A DNA stretch of 64,000 nt from contig JBEGVN010000082.1 in NCBI GenBank assembly GCA_041178325.1, positions 1-64,000 on the forward strand, in the 5' to 3' direction. The position numbers were made by a program, and so were the translations under genes. Shown here piece after piece: positions 8,135-17,772 of this stretch. The notes under the pieces are model-generated. The model was not told the origin of the DNA. It searched no databases and worked only from the letters and a program-made list of their open reading frames with translations. Each line of letters begins with the position of its first letter. The stretch's first letter is position 1. The stretch comes from UBA6136 sp041178325 (lineage in GTDB: Bacteria; Pseudomonadota; Gammaproteobacteria; Methylococcales; Methylococcaceae).

Positions 8135-9988
8135 ATGACTGATTCCCCCCGCACTTTCGACGACCTCGGCCTGTCTCCTGCAATTCTTGAGACAATCCGT
8201 GAAATCGGCTACGAAACCCCCTCACCCATTCAGGCTGCGAGCATCCCCCACCTCCTTGAAGGCCGTGACATTCTCGGGCAAGCCCAGACCGGTACAGGAA
8301 AAACGGCTGCCTTTGCGCTTCCTATCCTGAGTCGCATTGACCTTTCAAAGCGGGTACCGCAAGCCCTGGTTCTCGCTCCGACGAGAGAACTCGCCATACA
8401 GGTTGCTGAGGCCTTCCAGACCTATGCACGCCATCTTGAAGGCTTCCATATCCTGCCTGTTTATGGCGGCCAGGGGATGGGTCAACAGCTAAGACAGCTT
8501 GCCCGTGGCGTCCACGTCATTGTCGGCACGCCAGGCCGCGTCATGGACCACCTGCGTCGTGAAACCCTGAATCTTGATTCTCTGCAGACGCTTGTGCTCG
8601 ACGAAGCCGATGAAATGCTCCGCATGGGATTCATTGAGGACGTCGAGTGGATTCTCGAGCACACCCCAGATACCCGGCAGACTGCGCTCTTTTCAGCGAC
8701 CATGCCCCCCGTGATCAAGAAGATCGCAAACAGCCACCTCGATAATCCTGCCGAGATCCGGATTCAAAGCAAAACATCAACGGTTGAATCCATTAACCAA
8801 CAATACTGGTTGGTATCAGGCCTCCAGAAACTGGATGCATTGACCCGTATTCTTGATGCCGATGATATCGATGCCATGATCATCTTCGTCAGGACCAAGA
8901 CGGAAACGGTCGAGCTGGCCGAAAAGCTCGAGGCCAGGGGTTACGAAGCTGCAGCGCTCAATGGCGATATGACCCAGATCCTGCGCGAAAAGGTTGTCGA
9001 CCGCCTGAAACGGGGCGCACTGGACATCGTTATTGCCACTGATGTTGCTGCCCGTGGTCTGGACGTCGAACGCATTACCCACGTCGTGAACTACGACATC
9101 CCCTACGACACCGAGACCTACGTTCATCGGATCGGCCGCACCGGGCGTGCGGGTCGGAAAGGAACCGCGATCCTCTTTGTGGCGCCCCGTGAGCGACGCA
9201 TGCTCCGCGCCATTGAGCAGGCAACCCGCCAGCCAATCGAACAGATGCGCCTTCCGACCCTTCGGGATATTGCCGATCGGCGAATCGAGCAGTTCAAAGC
9301 GCAGCTCGTTGAAGTCATTGACGCACAAGATTTGTCTTTTTATCGCGATCTTATTGACACCTGGACACAGGAAGAAATTGGGGAACCCGCAGATATTGCG
9401 GCAGCCATTGCACACATGCTTCACCGAGATCGACCTCTGGAAGCTGCTGAGGAACCCGAGTTTGTGCATCGTGAACCCCCTCGCTCTGAAGGCCGCAGGG
9501 ACCGCCCACCACGTGATGATCGCCGTCCACGCTTTGACCGAGATGACCAGGGTCGACCGCCACGCCGCGAGCCGCGTCATGAAAGCGGATTTGGCGCAGG
9601 ATCAGCGGACATGCGCGTCTTTACCATTGACGTGGGCCGTTCACACGGCGTCATGCCAAAAGACATTGTTGGCGCCATCGCCAACGAGGGCGGGATCGGC
9701 GCGCGTCAGATCGGTGCAATCAAACTGTTTGATTCCTACAGCACGGTCGAACTCCCCAATGGTCTGCCTCGGGATGTATTCCAGTCGCTTGCAAAGACCT
9801 GGATCCGCGGACAGAAAATCAACCTGCAACCCGCGGAAGGCGGAGCGCGAAGAGAGCCTCAGGTACCGAAAAAACATTACGGTGCACCTAAAACCGATAA
9901 GCCGCCACAGAGCCGAAAGAAAAAGGTGGAAGGTCTGACCTTGCCCCCTTCCAAGTACCGCAAGCGCACGGAGCCCGGACAGGAATAA
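8135..9988 (+). CDS. deaD: DEAD-box ATP-dependent RNA helicase, DeaD/CsdA type
   Basis: A 617-residue RNA helicase. The N-terminal core has the Q motif (SPIQAASIP), Walker A AQTGTGKT (50-57), PTREL, GTPGR, DEAD (156-159) and SAT. The second RecA domain has ARGLDVERI and HRIGRTGR. A DbpA-type RNA-binding domain follows near residues 485-560 (starting DMRVFTIDVGRSHG), after an Arg/Asp-rich linker, with a basic tail. This layout matches CsdA/DeaD, which helps ribosome assembly and mRNA decay, especially in the cold. DbpA itself is shorter, so DeaD is preferred. Confidence 0.94.
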   Translation: MTDSPRTFDDLGLSPAILETIREIGYETPSPIQAASIPHLLEGRDILGQAQTGTGKTAAFALPILSRIDLSKRVPQALVLAPTRELAIQVAEAFQTYARHLEGFHILPVYGGQGMGQQLRQLARGVHVIVGTPGRVMDHLRRETLNLDSLQTLVLDEADEMLRMGFIEDVEWILEHTPDTRQTALFSATMPPVIKKIANSHLDNPAEIRIQSKTSTVESINQQYWLVSGLQKLDALTRILDADDIDAMIIFVRTKTETVELAEKLEARGYEAAALNGDMTQILREKVVDRLKRGALDIVIATDVAARGLDVERITHVVNYDIPYDTETYVHRIGRTGRAGRKGTAILFVAPRERRMLRAIEQATRQPIEQMRLPTLRDIADRRIEQFKAQLVEVIDAQDLSFYRDLIDTWTQEEIGEPADIAAAIAHMLHRDRPLEAAEEPEFVHREPPRSEGRRDRPPRDDRRPRFDRDDQGRPPRREPRHESGFGAGSADMRVFTIDVGRSHGVMPKDIVGAIANEGGIGARQIGAIKLFDSYSTVELPNGLPRDVFQSLAKTWIRGQKINLQPAEGGARREPQVPKKHYGAPKTDKPPQSRKKKVEGLTLPPSKYRKRTEPGQE

Positions 9989-9997
9989 TCCGTTGGC

Positions 9998-10876
9998 ATG
10001 GATACGCTGAAGCTCCTTCTTTCCGAAGTCAAAAAGCTCAACGCCACCCTCGACCGGTGGGCGCCAAGCGAGAAGCCGGTCCCTGACTTTCCCCGGGAAA
10101 CGGCTTTTCGCTGGATTGGGGGAGAGCACCCAGGGCAGGGCTACCTGACGTCTCTTCCCCAGAAGGGGGGATGCAAGCTGGCAGACCTTAAGGGGATTGA
10201 CCGTCAAAAGGATGAGCTCGACCTCAACACACGCCAGTTTCTCGAAGGGCATCCCGCCAATAATGCCCTCCTTTGGGGCTCCAGAGGCACCGGAAAATCG
10301 ACCCTCGTCAAAGCCCTTCTTGCTGAGTATCGAGAAAAAGGCCTCCGAATGATTGAGGTCGGACGTGCCCACCTTATCGATCTGCCTGAAATTCAGCGGT
10401 TGATCAGGGATCGTACGGAACGCTTCATCATCTTCTGCGATGATCTTGCATTTGAGTCGGATGATGCAGGCTACAAAGTCCTTAAGGCGACGCTGGAAGG
10501 AACGCTTTCGGAACAGCCAGAGAACCTTCTGATTTACGCAACGTCGAACCGACGGCACCTCCTGCCGGAATTTCCGGAGGATAATCAAAGTGCCCAATGG
10601 ATCAATGGCGAGTTGCATCAGGGCGAGGCGGTTGAGGAGAAGATCTCACTTTCGGAACGGTTTGGCGTTTGGTTGTCCTTTCAGGCATTCAACCAGGAGC
10701 AGTACCTTGAAATCGTCGAGCACTGGCTGGGTCACTATGGCTTTTCTGAGGACGGCGATGCAGCGCGAACCGAAGCTTTGGCCTATGCCCTGCTCCGCGG
10801 TTCACGCAGTGGGCGGGTAGCCTTCCAATTTGCAAAAAGCTGGGCAGGCCGCAAGCGCCTCGCCAGTAAGAAATAA
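9998..10876 (+). CDS. DUF815-family AAA+ ATPase, function unknown
   Basis: A 292-residue predicted ATPase of the DUF815/COG2607 family. Walker A is GSRGTGKS (94-101) and the Walker B-like stretch is FIIFCDDLAFE (D148, D149). The segment before the P-loop (DLKGIDRQKDEL) is typical of the family. The ATSNRRHLLPE stretch corresponds to a sensor-1 region, and an R-G-S-R-S-G-R run near the C-terminus could carry an arginine finger. No catalytic domain is fused, so it probably remodels or loads a partner, but none is known. It starts 9 nt after deaD and is followed by metG after 42 nt. Confidence 0.85.
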   Translation: MDTLKLLLSEVKKLNATLDRWAPSEKPVPDFPRETAFRWIGGEHPGQGYLTSLPQKGGCKLADLKGIDRQKDELDLNTRQFLEGHPANNALLWGSRGTGKSTLVKALLAEYREKGLRMIEVGRAHLIDLPEIQRLIRDRTERFIIFCDDLAFESDDAGYKVLKATLEGTLSEQPENLLIYATSNRRHLLPEFPEDNQSAQWINGELHQGEAVEEKISLSERFGVWLSFQAFNQEQYLEIVEHWLGHYGFSEDGDAARTEALAYALLRGSRSGRVAFQFAKSWAGRKRLASKK

Positions 10877-10918
10877 ACCGGAGCGGCCACAAGTTGCCGC
10901 ATAAAAGAGTCACTCAGC

Positions 10919-12970
10919 ATGTCGCAGAAACGAAAAATACTGATTACCAGCGCCCTGCCCTATGCCAATGGTCCGATTCACCTCGGGCATCTGGTCGAAT
11001 ATATCCAGACCGACATCTGGGCTCGTTTCCAGAAAATGCGTGGGCATGAATGCCACTACATTTGTGCCGATGATACGCATGGCACCCCCATCATGCTGCG
11101 TGCTGAAAAGGAAGGAATCACCCCTGAAACCCTGATTGCCCGGGTTCAAAAGGAACACGAACGTGATTTCGCAGGATTCCATGTCGCTTTTGATAACTAC
11201 TATTCCACGCACTCGAATGAGACACGGGAACTCGCGGAGACGATTTATCTCCGCCTGAAGGCCCAGGGTTTGATCGAATCACGTAGCATCGAACAGTTCT
11301 ACGATCCTGCCAAAGAGATGTTCTTGCCGGATCGCTTTATCAAGGGCGAATGCCCCAAATGCCACGCCAAGGACCAGTATGGGGATTCCTGCGAAGCTTG
11401 CGGAGCGACCTATTCTCCCACTGATCTGATAAATCCCTTTTCGGCGGTATCCGGTGCAACCCCCGTACGCAAGGAGTCCGTCCATTACTTCTTCAAGTTG
11501 GGACAGTGCGAGGAATTTCTAAAAACCTGGACCCGTGCAGGACACCTGCAGGACGAAGCGGCCAACAAAATGGCCGAATGGTTCGATGCGGGCCTTGCTG
11601 ATTGGGACATTTCCCGGGATTCACCCTATTTCGGCTTTGAGATACCCGAGGCGCCCGGCAAATTCTTTTATGTCTGGCTGGATGCGCCTGTGGGGTACAT
11701 GGGCAGCTTCAAGAACCTCTGCGCCAAGACCGGCATGAATTTCGCCTCCTACTGGGAAAAAGGATCTGATGCCGAGCTCTATCATTTTATCGGGAAGGAC
11801 ATCCTCTACTTCCACGCACTCTTCTGGCCAGCTATGCTGGAACATGCAGAATTCAGAACACCGACCCGGATCTTTGCCCACGGCTTCCTGACCGTGAATG
11901 GCGAAAAGATGTCCAAGTCGCGGGGAACGTTCATCACTGCCGAGACCTACCTGACCCAAGGCCTCAATCCGGAATGGCTTCGCTATTACTATGGTTGCAA
12001 GCTAAATGGGAGCATGGAGGACATCGATCTTAATCTGGAAGACTTCTCGCTCAGAGTCAATTCAGACTTGGTCGGAAAGTACGTCAACATTGCTAGTCGT
12101 ACGGCTGGTTTTGTGACCAAGCAACTGGATGGGCAGCTCGATGCCACCTACTGGGATACCGAGGAAGGCCAAGCCATTCTCAAAGATCTCGCCCAGAACG
12201 CAGAGCCCATCGCTCAAGCCTACGAAAATCGTGACTATGCAAGGGCCACGCGCGAAATTATGCGGATTGCTGACGGGATCAACGAATATGTAAATGGCAA
12301 GGAGCCTTGGAAAGTTGCGAAAGCCGAAGGCATGCAGCAGGAACTACTCCGGATCTGCACCCGAAGCCTTCAGGGCTTTCATGCGCTATCCGTCCTGTTA
12401 TCTCCTTTGCTTCCACAGCTAACGCAAAGGGTCGCTCGGGAATTTTTTGGCATGGATCGCGACTTCCGCTGGGAGGATTTGGGAACTCCACCCTCAGCCA
12501 TTCAGCCCTATCAGCACCTGATGACGCGTGTTGAGGCTGCCCAGATCGCCAAACTGGTCGAAAGCAGCCGGCAGACGCTGGGCAACACGCCAGAGGCGCC
12601 TGCAGTTTCCAAGACAGAATCTCCAACGATTGAGCCGGTGGCCCCAACGATCAGCATCGATGACTTTGCAAAAATCGACCTTCGCATTGCCCGGATTGTT
12701 GAGGCGGAACATGTGGAAGGCGCTGCAAAACTTCTCAAATTGACACTGGATATTGGCTCTGAGACCCGAACGGTCTTTGCTGGAATCAAGTCCGCTTATC
12801 AGCCAGCCGACCTTAAGGGGCGCCTGACCGTCATGGTGGCCAATCTTGCACCCCGTCAAATGAAGTTTGGTCTTTCAGAAGGAATGGTGCTCGCAGCCAG
12901 TGATAGCCGCGGCGGTCCTTTCATCCTCTCGCCAGACTCCGACGCTCAGCCTGGGATGCGCGTCAAATAA
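10919..12970 (+). CDS. metG: Methionyl-tRNA synthetase
   Basis: A 683-residue class I synthetase. The HIGH-type motif is HLGH (21-24). A zinc knuckle CPKC...CEAC lies near residues 145-161. The KMSKS loop is present (GEKMSKSRGT), and a C-terminal EMAP-like tRNA-binding domain starts near residue 580 (SIDDFAKIDLRIARIVEAE). Length and layout match the E. coli dimeric form (677). It charges both initiator and elongator tRNA-Met. It converges on holB, with a shared hairpin between them. No upstream riboswitch or T-box was seen. Confidence 0.97.
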   Translation: MSQKRKILITSALPYANGPIHLGHLVEYIQTDIWARFQKMRGHECHYICADDTHGTPIMLRAEKEGITPETLIARVQKEHERDFAGFHVAFDNYYSTHSNETRELAETIYLRLKAQGLIESRSIEQFYDPAKEMFLPDRFIKGECPKCHAKDQYGDSCEACGATYSPTDLINPFSAVSGATPVRKESVHYFFKLGQCEEFLKTWTRAGHLQDEAANKMAEWFDAGLADWDISRDSPYFGFEIPEAPGKFFYVWLDAPVGYMGSFKNLCAKTGMNFASYWEKGSDAELYHFIGKDILYFHALFWPAMLEHAEFRTPTRIFAHGFLTVNGEKMSKSRGTFITAETYLTQGLNPEWLRYYYGCKLNGSMEDIDLNLEDFSLRVNSDLVGKYVNIASRTAGFVTKQLDGQLDATYWDTEEGQAILKDLAQNAEPIAQAYENRDYARATREIMRIADGINEYVNGKEPWKVAKAEGMQQELLRICTRSLQGFHALSVLLSPLLPQLTQRVAREFFGMDRDFRWEDLGTPPSAIQPYQHLMTRVEAAQIAKLVESSRQTLGNTPEAPAVSKTESPTIEPVAPTISIDDFAKIDLRIARIVEAEHVEGAAKLLKLTLDIGSETRTVFAGIKSAYQPADLKGRLTVMVANLAPRQMKFGLSEGMVLAASDSRGGPFILSPDSDAQPGMRVK

Positions 12971-12978
12971 AACCTTTT

Positions 12979-13004
12979 GCGCCTGCCCTACGAAGGGTGG
13001 GCGC
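12979..13004 (-). terminator. Hairpin between metG and holB, covering the holB stop
   Basis: GCGCCTGCCCT (12979-12989) pairs with AGGGTGGGCGC (12994-13004) over 11 positions, two of them G-U, with a 4-nt loop. On the minus strand it is followed by the T-rich GGTTTTATTT. The holB stop codon (12988-12990) lies within it, so it is probably the holB terminator and may also stop metG read-through. Confidence 0.55.
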
Positions 13005-13995
13005 CACCCTCAGCCCAACGAATCAGAAACTCTTCAAATACCAACTGGCGATTCGCAGGCCCTCTCAAGGCTTCCTGGCACTTGAGGATTCGGTCGTAAG
13101 TTTCCATCAAAAATGGCACCGGGATTCTTGCCGCAAGTCGCTTGAGCTGCGCATCAAGATCAAGATTTCGGGTAGGCGCTCTTCCCTCGGTTAATCCAAG
13201 GCGTGCCCCATCGGCAAGCCATGAAGCCATCCAGGACAGCTCCATCTCTCCTAGCTTGGTTGCCCAGACCTCAGCAACATCCAAAGGATCTCGAGCACCA
13301 AAAAAAACGGCCATGAGTTCATCAAACCGCTCAAGCCGCTTTTTAACTGCCTCCGAACCATCGAGAGAGGCCGCCCGAAGGGGAGATCCAGCAGCTGTGC
13401 TCAGCAAAGCTGGAGCATCAGCTCCAAATCCCTGCTGGTGGAGCCACTCAAGTGCCACATCCGTGCGGATCGGGCTTATGCTGAGATTACGACAACGACT
13501 CCGGATGGTAGCGGGAAGTTGCTCGGGCCGATCCGTCACAAGTACGATGACCGTTCCATTGGGGGGCTCTTCAAGAGACTTGAGGAGCGCGTTGGCTGCA
13601 TTCCCATTCAGGGCATCCGCGTGATCGATAATGACGACTCTGTATCCAGCGTACTGGGGCGTCAACGCAATATCCAAAATCATCTGCCTGACGGCATCAA
13701 CCTTGATCGCTTTCCCCGCTTCCTCGGGTGCGAGCTTCAGGAAATCCGGATGGGTTCCTGCATCGAAGAGGTGACAAGAGGTGCAGCGCCCACAAGCCCT
13801 TCCAGATAGAGGGGTCTGGCACAAAAGCCGTCGTGCGTAATCCATTGCAAGGCGCGTTTTCCCGGTTCCAGCGACCCCTCTGATCAAGAGCGCATGCGCA
13901 ACCCGATCCTTATCAATGGCATCCACGAGGGTTTGCCATGGCGATTCAAGCCACGGCAAGGGGACGTTTCGCTCTCCCTCTTGCACCACCATCAA
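12988..13995 (-). CDS. holB: DNA polymerase III delta' subunit
   Basis: A 335-residue clamp-loader subunit. Walker A is GVAGTGKT (40-47) and the zinc site includes C59 and C68-x2-C71-x2-C74 (ACGRCTSC). The AAA+ core contains ANALLKSLEEPPNGTVIVLVT, a typical delta' stretch. It opens the beta clamp together with delta and tau/gamma. It is the last gene of the yceD-to-holB run and overlaps the tmk stop by 4 nt, as in E. coli. The extra residues before PLPWLESPW leave the exact start slightly uncertain. Confidence 0.95.
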   Translation of the reverse strand: MMVVQEGERNVPLPWLESPWQTLVDAIDKDRVAHALLIRGVAGTGKTRLAMDYARRLLCQTPLSGRACGRCTSCHLFDAGTHPDFLKLAPEEAGKAIKVDAVRQMILDIALTPQYAGYRVVIIDHADALNGNAANALLKSLEEPPNGTVIVLVTDRPEQLPATIRSRCRNLSISPIRTDVALEWLHQQGFGADAPALLSTAAGSPLRAASLDGSEAVKKRLERFDELMAVFFGARDPLDVAEVWATKLGEMELSWMASWLADGARLGLTEGRAPTRNLDLDAQLKRLAARIPVPFLMETYDRILKCQEALRGPANRQLVFEEFLIRWAEGGAHPS

Positions 13996-14603
13996 AATAA
14001 GCGCTCCAGCTCTCTCGCGATGGCAGCCTGGACCAGAGGAAGATCAACAGAAGCATCAATCCGGCGAATGCGATCGGGCTCTCGGTTCATGCGATCAAGA
14101 TAAGCGGCCCTGACTCGTTCAAAGAAATTGTCAGCCTCGGATTCAAAACGATCCTGAGGCCCCCGGGCTCTTGCCCGCGCCATACCGACCGAAATCGGTG
14201 TATCCAGTAACAACGTCAGATCCGGATGGAGATCCTCCTGAACCCATTGTTCCAGAAAACCAATGTCTGCCTTGTTGAGACCTCGACCACCCCCCTGATA
14301 GGCGTAGCTCGCATCTGTAAACCGATCCGAAAGCACCCATTGCCCTTTTGCAAGCGCCGGACGGATAACCTCCTGCACATGCTGGGCGCGTGCTGCAAAT
14401 ACCAGGAGTAATTCGGTCTTCGCCCCCACCTGCGCAGAGTGCAAGAGGATCTCTCTGACCTTTTCCCCAAGCTCCGTTCCGCCTGGCTCCCGGGTTCTGA
14501 GGAGAGCAACGCCTTTGGATTTAAGGTAGTCCTCAATAAAGGCGAGATTAGTCGTCTTGCCGACGCCTTCTCCCCCTTCGAGCGTAATGAATTTTGCTTT
14601 CAT
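13992..14603 (-). CDS. tmk: Thymidylate kinase
   Basis: A 203-residue kinase that phosphorylates dTMP to dTDP. The P-loop is EGGEGVGKTTN near residues 9-19, the substrate motif is SDRFTDASYAYQGGGR, and the lid contains ARARGPQDRFE. In E. coli-type enzymes the catalytic arginines sit in the lid, as they do here. It overlaps mltG upstream and holB downstream by 4 nt each (ATGA junctions), so all three are coupled. Confidence 0.96.
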   Translation of the reverse strand: MKAKFITLEGGEGVGKTTNLAFIEDYLKSKGVALLRTREPGGTELGEKVREILLHSAQVGAKTELLLVFAARAQHVQEVIRPALAKGQWVLSDRFTDASYAYQGGGRGLNKADIGFLEQWVQEDLHPDLTLLLDTPISVGMARARARGPQDRFESEADNFFERVRAAYLDRMNREPDRIRRIDASVDLPLVQAAIARELERLF

Positions 14604-15601
14604 CTTTTACGTTGTCTTTGATACTGATCCACTGCTTTTTCATGTGCCTCAAGCGTATCACTGAATACATGACTGCCGTCGCCCCTGGCCACGAAGTAAA
14701 GGCTTGAACCTGACAAGGGATGCATAGCTGCATGGATGGCATCTCTTCCTGGCAAGGCAATTGGAGTTGGAGGTAATCCTGACCGGGTATAGGTATTGAA
14801 TGGCGTATCCCTTCGAAGGTCGCCTTTACGAAGATCACCATCAAAGGTCTCGCCCAGACCATAAATCACCGAAGGATCCGTCTGGAGCCGCATGTGCTGG
14901 TTGAGACGGCGCACAAAAACCCCCGCGATTGCGGCCCGCTCGGCTGCTTGCCCTGTCTCTTTTTCGACAATCGAAGCCATGATAAGGCCTTCATAAGCCG
15001 TCAGATAGGGAACCGATGGGTCCCGTTCCTGCCACTCAAGGTTCAGAACGGACTGCATTTTTTTCCTCGCCTTTCTCAAGATATCAAGATCGGAGGTCTC
15101 AGCCGAGGTGAAGTAGGTATCCGGGAAAAATGAGCCTTCAGCGGGTAGCCCCTTCTCCCCTAAGAGCGTCATGATTTCTTCCGGTGACTTTGCCGAGAGT
15201 TCATGGCGAATGACGGGGTGTTGATTCAAGATTTTGAGAAGATCTCTAAAGGTCATCCCTTCAATCAGGGTTACTGGCACCTGGCGGGATTTTCCACTTA
15301 CCACTTGGTCCAGAAGAGCACGAGGGGTCACCCCCGGCTTCAGCACGTAGTCCCCATATTTCAGGTTTCTTGCATTCCCGGAGCTATAGGTCAACAGCAT
15401 CAGCCACAGAGGCTCCTTGAGAACACCCTCAGATTTAAGGCGTTGACCCAAGGCCCGAATCCCATCGCCTTTTCTAAGGTGAAGGCTAAATGGGCCGGCT
15501 AGATTCAAAGGTTCATTGAGACTGGTGCGGTAGTCCGCATAAATCCAGATCGATAGGATCGCGACGAGAAAGATCCGGGCAAGCCAAGGATTCAAAGCCA
15601 T
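14600..15601 (-). CDS. mltG: Endolytic murein transglycosylase MltG
   Basis: A 333-residue inner-membrane protein. I start it at 15601 (MALNPWLARIF). The open frame extends to 15703, but those 34 residues lie inside pabC and precede the membrane anchor (about residues 8-22) unnaturally. It has a LysM-like region followed by the YceG/MltG domain with the catalytic glutamate in ASIVEKETGQ and the late DPSVIYGLG and NTYTRSGLPPTPIALPG stretches. It cleaves nascent glycan strands and may set their length. It overlaps the pabC end by 10 nt and tmk by 4 nt. Confidence 0.95.
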   Translation of the reverse strand: MALNPWLARIFLVAILSIWIYADYRTSLNEPLNLAGPFSLHLRKGDGIRALGQRLKSEGVLKEPLWLMLLTYSSGNARNLKYGDYVLKPGVTPRALLDQVVSGKSRQVPVTLIEGMTFRDLLKILNQHPVIRHELSAKSPEEIMTLLGEKGLPAEGSFFPDTYFTSAETSDLDILRKARKKMQSVLNLEWQERDPSVPYLTAYEGLIMASIVEKETGQAAERAAIAGVFVRRLNQHMRLQTDPSVIYGLGETFDGDLRKGDLRRDTPFNTYTRSGLPPTPIALPGRDAIHAAMHPLSGSSLYFVARGDGSHVFSDTLEAHEKAVDQYQRQRKR

Positions 15602-16437
15602 TCGCGACGCGTTCGAGCCAATTCCAGAAGATAGGAGGCATGCATCTGCTCTGCGAATGGCTGACTGACGTAAGATCGTCCTTCCAGCGATGCCACAGGA
15701 CAAATCCCTCTCACGCTGTTAGTCAGTAACAGAGCATCTGCACCGAGGACCGTTTGAGGTGATACACGCTCCTCACGAACCTCATAACCTGATGCAGATG
15801 CCATCTTGATCAAAAGATCGCGCGTCACGCCCCTGACTCCCGCCCGGTCAAGCAAGGGAGTCAATACAGTTGCACCCTTAAGGAGGAACACATTGGTAGA
15901 GACTCCTTCGACAACAAAGCCCTCGCTGTCAAGCAACAAGGACTCATCGATCTCTGGATCACGCCATTCCAGACGGGCCAGCACCTGCTCCAGTCGATTC
16001 ATATGCTTGGCCCCGGCAAGCAACGGATTGATCCCAAGACGCATCTCGGCCCATCGCAGCTTGAGGGGGGCAGGAAGCTTTTCACTCTCAGGATCTGCTT
16101 CCCGCAAAATCAAAGCACGGGTCGGTGAGAGATTTTCTGGCGGAAGATACCCTCTTCCCCCCGAGCCCCGAGTCCAGTGAATTTTAAGAATTCCACTCGG
16201 GCAAGCTGAGGCCAGATGATCAATTTCAGTGCTTAGAATCCCGCGATCCGGGGAGGGAAGCTTGAGGATCTTGGCATCTCGATCCAATCGATCAAGATGT
16301 TCCCTTGCGAAAAGCGGAATGCCATCCTGAATCAGAAGCGTCGTAAAGACACCATCGCCAAACTGAAATCCGCGATCAGCGAGATCTACCATGGTCTCGG
16401 GACGACCATTTAAGAGTGTCAGACTGCCTGTCACCAT
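15592..16437 (-). CDS. pabC: Aminodeoxychorismate lyase
   Basis: A 281-residue PLP-dependent fold-IV enzyme that converts 4-amino-4-deoxychorismate to p-aminobenzoate and pyruvate for folate synthesis. Family marks are RGFQFGDGVFTT near the N-terminus, the PLP-lysine segment AGAKHMNRLEQVLAR and the late TNSVRGICPV. Branched-chain aminotransferases share the fold, but size and place between fabF and mltG favour PabC. A strong hairpin separates it from fabF upstream. Confidence 0.93.
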   Translation of the reverse strand: MVTGSLTLLNGRPETMVDLADRGFQFGDGVFTTLLIQDGIPLFAREHLDRLDRDAKILKLPSPDRGILSTEIDHLASACPSGILKIHWTRGSGGRGYLPPENLSPTRALILREADPESEKLPAPLKLRWAEMRLGINPLLAGAKHMNRLEQVLARLEWRDPEIDESLLLDSEGFVVEGVSTNVFLLKGATVLTPLLDRAGVRGVTRDLLIKMASASGYEVREERVSPQTVLGADALLLTNSVRGICPVASLEGRSYVSQPFAEQMHASYLLELARTRREWL

Positions 16438-16461
16438 TGCCGCCCCGAAGAGAATAAGGAT

Positions 16462-16483
16462 AACGGCCTCAGGTGAGGCCGTT
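16462..16483 (-). terminator. Perfect hairpin between fabF and pabC
   Basis: AACGGCCTCA (16462-16471) and TGAGGCCGTT (16474-16483) form a perfect 10-bp inverted repeat with two bases between the arms. On the minus strand TTATCCTTATT follows. It lies between the fabF stop and the pabC start, so it could attenuate transcription from the fab genes into pabC-mltG-tmk-holB. Confidence 0.55.
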
Positions 16484-16489
16484 TCGGCA

Positions 16490-17731
16490 TTATACGAACC
16501 GTTTAAAAATTAGGGTCCCGTTGGTGCCACCAAATCCGAACGAGTTTGACATGACATATTCCATAGCCATCTTTCGAGCATGATGGGGAATGAAGTCAAG
16601 ATCGCACGCAGGATCCGGATTATCCAGATTGATGGTTGGCGGAGCGACCTGATCACGCAATGCCAAGACCGAGAAAATGGCCTCGATGCCGCCCGCGGCA
16701 CCCAGCATATGTCCTGTCATTGACTTGGTCGAGCTGATCGCCACTTTGTAAGCGTGATCACCCATGGTCGTCTTGATTGCCTGCGTTTCCGCAATGTCAC
16801 CGGCCGGTGTCGACGTACCATGCGCATTGATGTAATCGATATCCGACGGATTCAATCCAGCATCTCTCAACGCATAGCGCATGCAACGCGCTGCCCCTTC
16901 GCCCCCTGCGGGTGGTTGGGTCATGTGATAGGCATCGGCACTCATGCCAAACCCCACCACTTCGGCATAGATCGTCGCACCACGGCGCTTGGCGTGTTCC
17001 AACTCTTCCAGAACCATCACACCGGCGCCATCGCTCAAAACGAAACCATCACGATCCTTATCCCAGGGACGGCTCGCCAGCAAAGGTTCATCGTTTCTGC
17101 GGGACAAGGCTTTCGCGGAAGCGAACCCCCCCAGAGAAGTCGGTGATGTTGCCATCTCAGACCCACCGGCAACCATCACATCAGCGTCACCGTACATGAT
17201 GATGCGAGCTGCTTCACCAATATTATGGGTTCCTGTCGTACAGGCGGTCACGATCGAGAAATTCGGTCCTTGCAAACCGTATTTGATCGAAAGATTCCCA
17301 GAGATCATGTTAATGATGTTGCTGGGAACAAAAAATGGTGAGATGCGACGGGGACCGCCCTTTAAAAAGGCGTTATGACCATTCTCAATGCCGGTGATTC
17401 CGCCGATGCCCGCACCGATCGCAACGCCGATCCGTTCGGCATTGGCTTCAGTAACCTCGATGCCAGAGTGCTCGAAAGCCTGACATCCTGCGGCAATGCC
17501 ATAGTGGATGAACACATCCATTTTTTTGGCTTCTTTGTCGCTGATGTAATCCGTGATTTCAAAGTCACGAACGCTGCCACCAATACGCGTGGAAAATTCG
17601 GAGACATCGAACACATCCAAGTGCCCGATCCCACTTTTTCCATTGACTACGCTCTCCCAGGAGCCCTGGGCACTCAGACCGACCGGTGACACAGCACCGA
17701 GTCCGGTTACAACAACACGTCTCTTACTCAC
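16490..17731 (-). CDS. fabF: 3-oxoacyl-[ACP] synthase II
   Basis: A 413-residue condensing enzyme that elongates acyl-ACP with malonyl-ACP. The active-site cysteine is C164 in TACTTG; the histidines are in NAHGTSTPAGD and KSMTGHMLGAAG. These Cys-His-His triads mark KAS I/II, and the position after acpP marks FabF. Length equals E. coli FabF (413). It follows acpP after 88 nt containing a hairpin and precedes pabC. Confidence 0.97.
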   Translation of the reverse strand: MSKRRVVVTGLGAVSPVGLSAQGSWESVVNGKSGIGHLDVFDVSEFSTRIGGSVRDFEITDYISDKEAKKMDVFIHYGIAAGCQAFEHSGIEVTEANAERIGVAIGAGIGGITGIENGHNAFLKGGPRRISPFFVPSNIINMISGNLSIKYGLQGPNFSIVTACTTGTHNIGEAARIIMYGDADVMVAGGSEMATSPTSLGGFASAKALSRRNDEPLLASRPWDKDRDGFVLSDGAGVMVLEELEHAKRRGATIYAEVVGFGMSADAYHMTQPPAGGEGAARCMRYALRDAGLNPSDIDYINAHGTSTPAGDIAETQAIKTTMGDHAYKVAISSTKSMTGHMLGAAGGIEAIFSVLALRDQVAPPTINLDNPDPACDLDFIPHHARKMAMEYVMSNSFGFGGTNGTLIFKRFV

Positions 17732-17772
17732 TATTCGATCTCAAACAAAAATCCCGGGCCCAAATACCAAAC

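Noticed and set aside
8816..9580. 254-codon minus-strand frame
   Set aside because: Antisense to the conserved deaD coding sequence; no motif or Shine-Dalgarno.
9641..10618. 325-codon minus-strand frame
   Set aside because: Lies opposite deaD and the DUF815 gene, both of which carry intact motifs.
10877..10918. Methionine riboswitch or T-box before metG
   Set aside because: The gap is only 42 nt and has no fitting structure.
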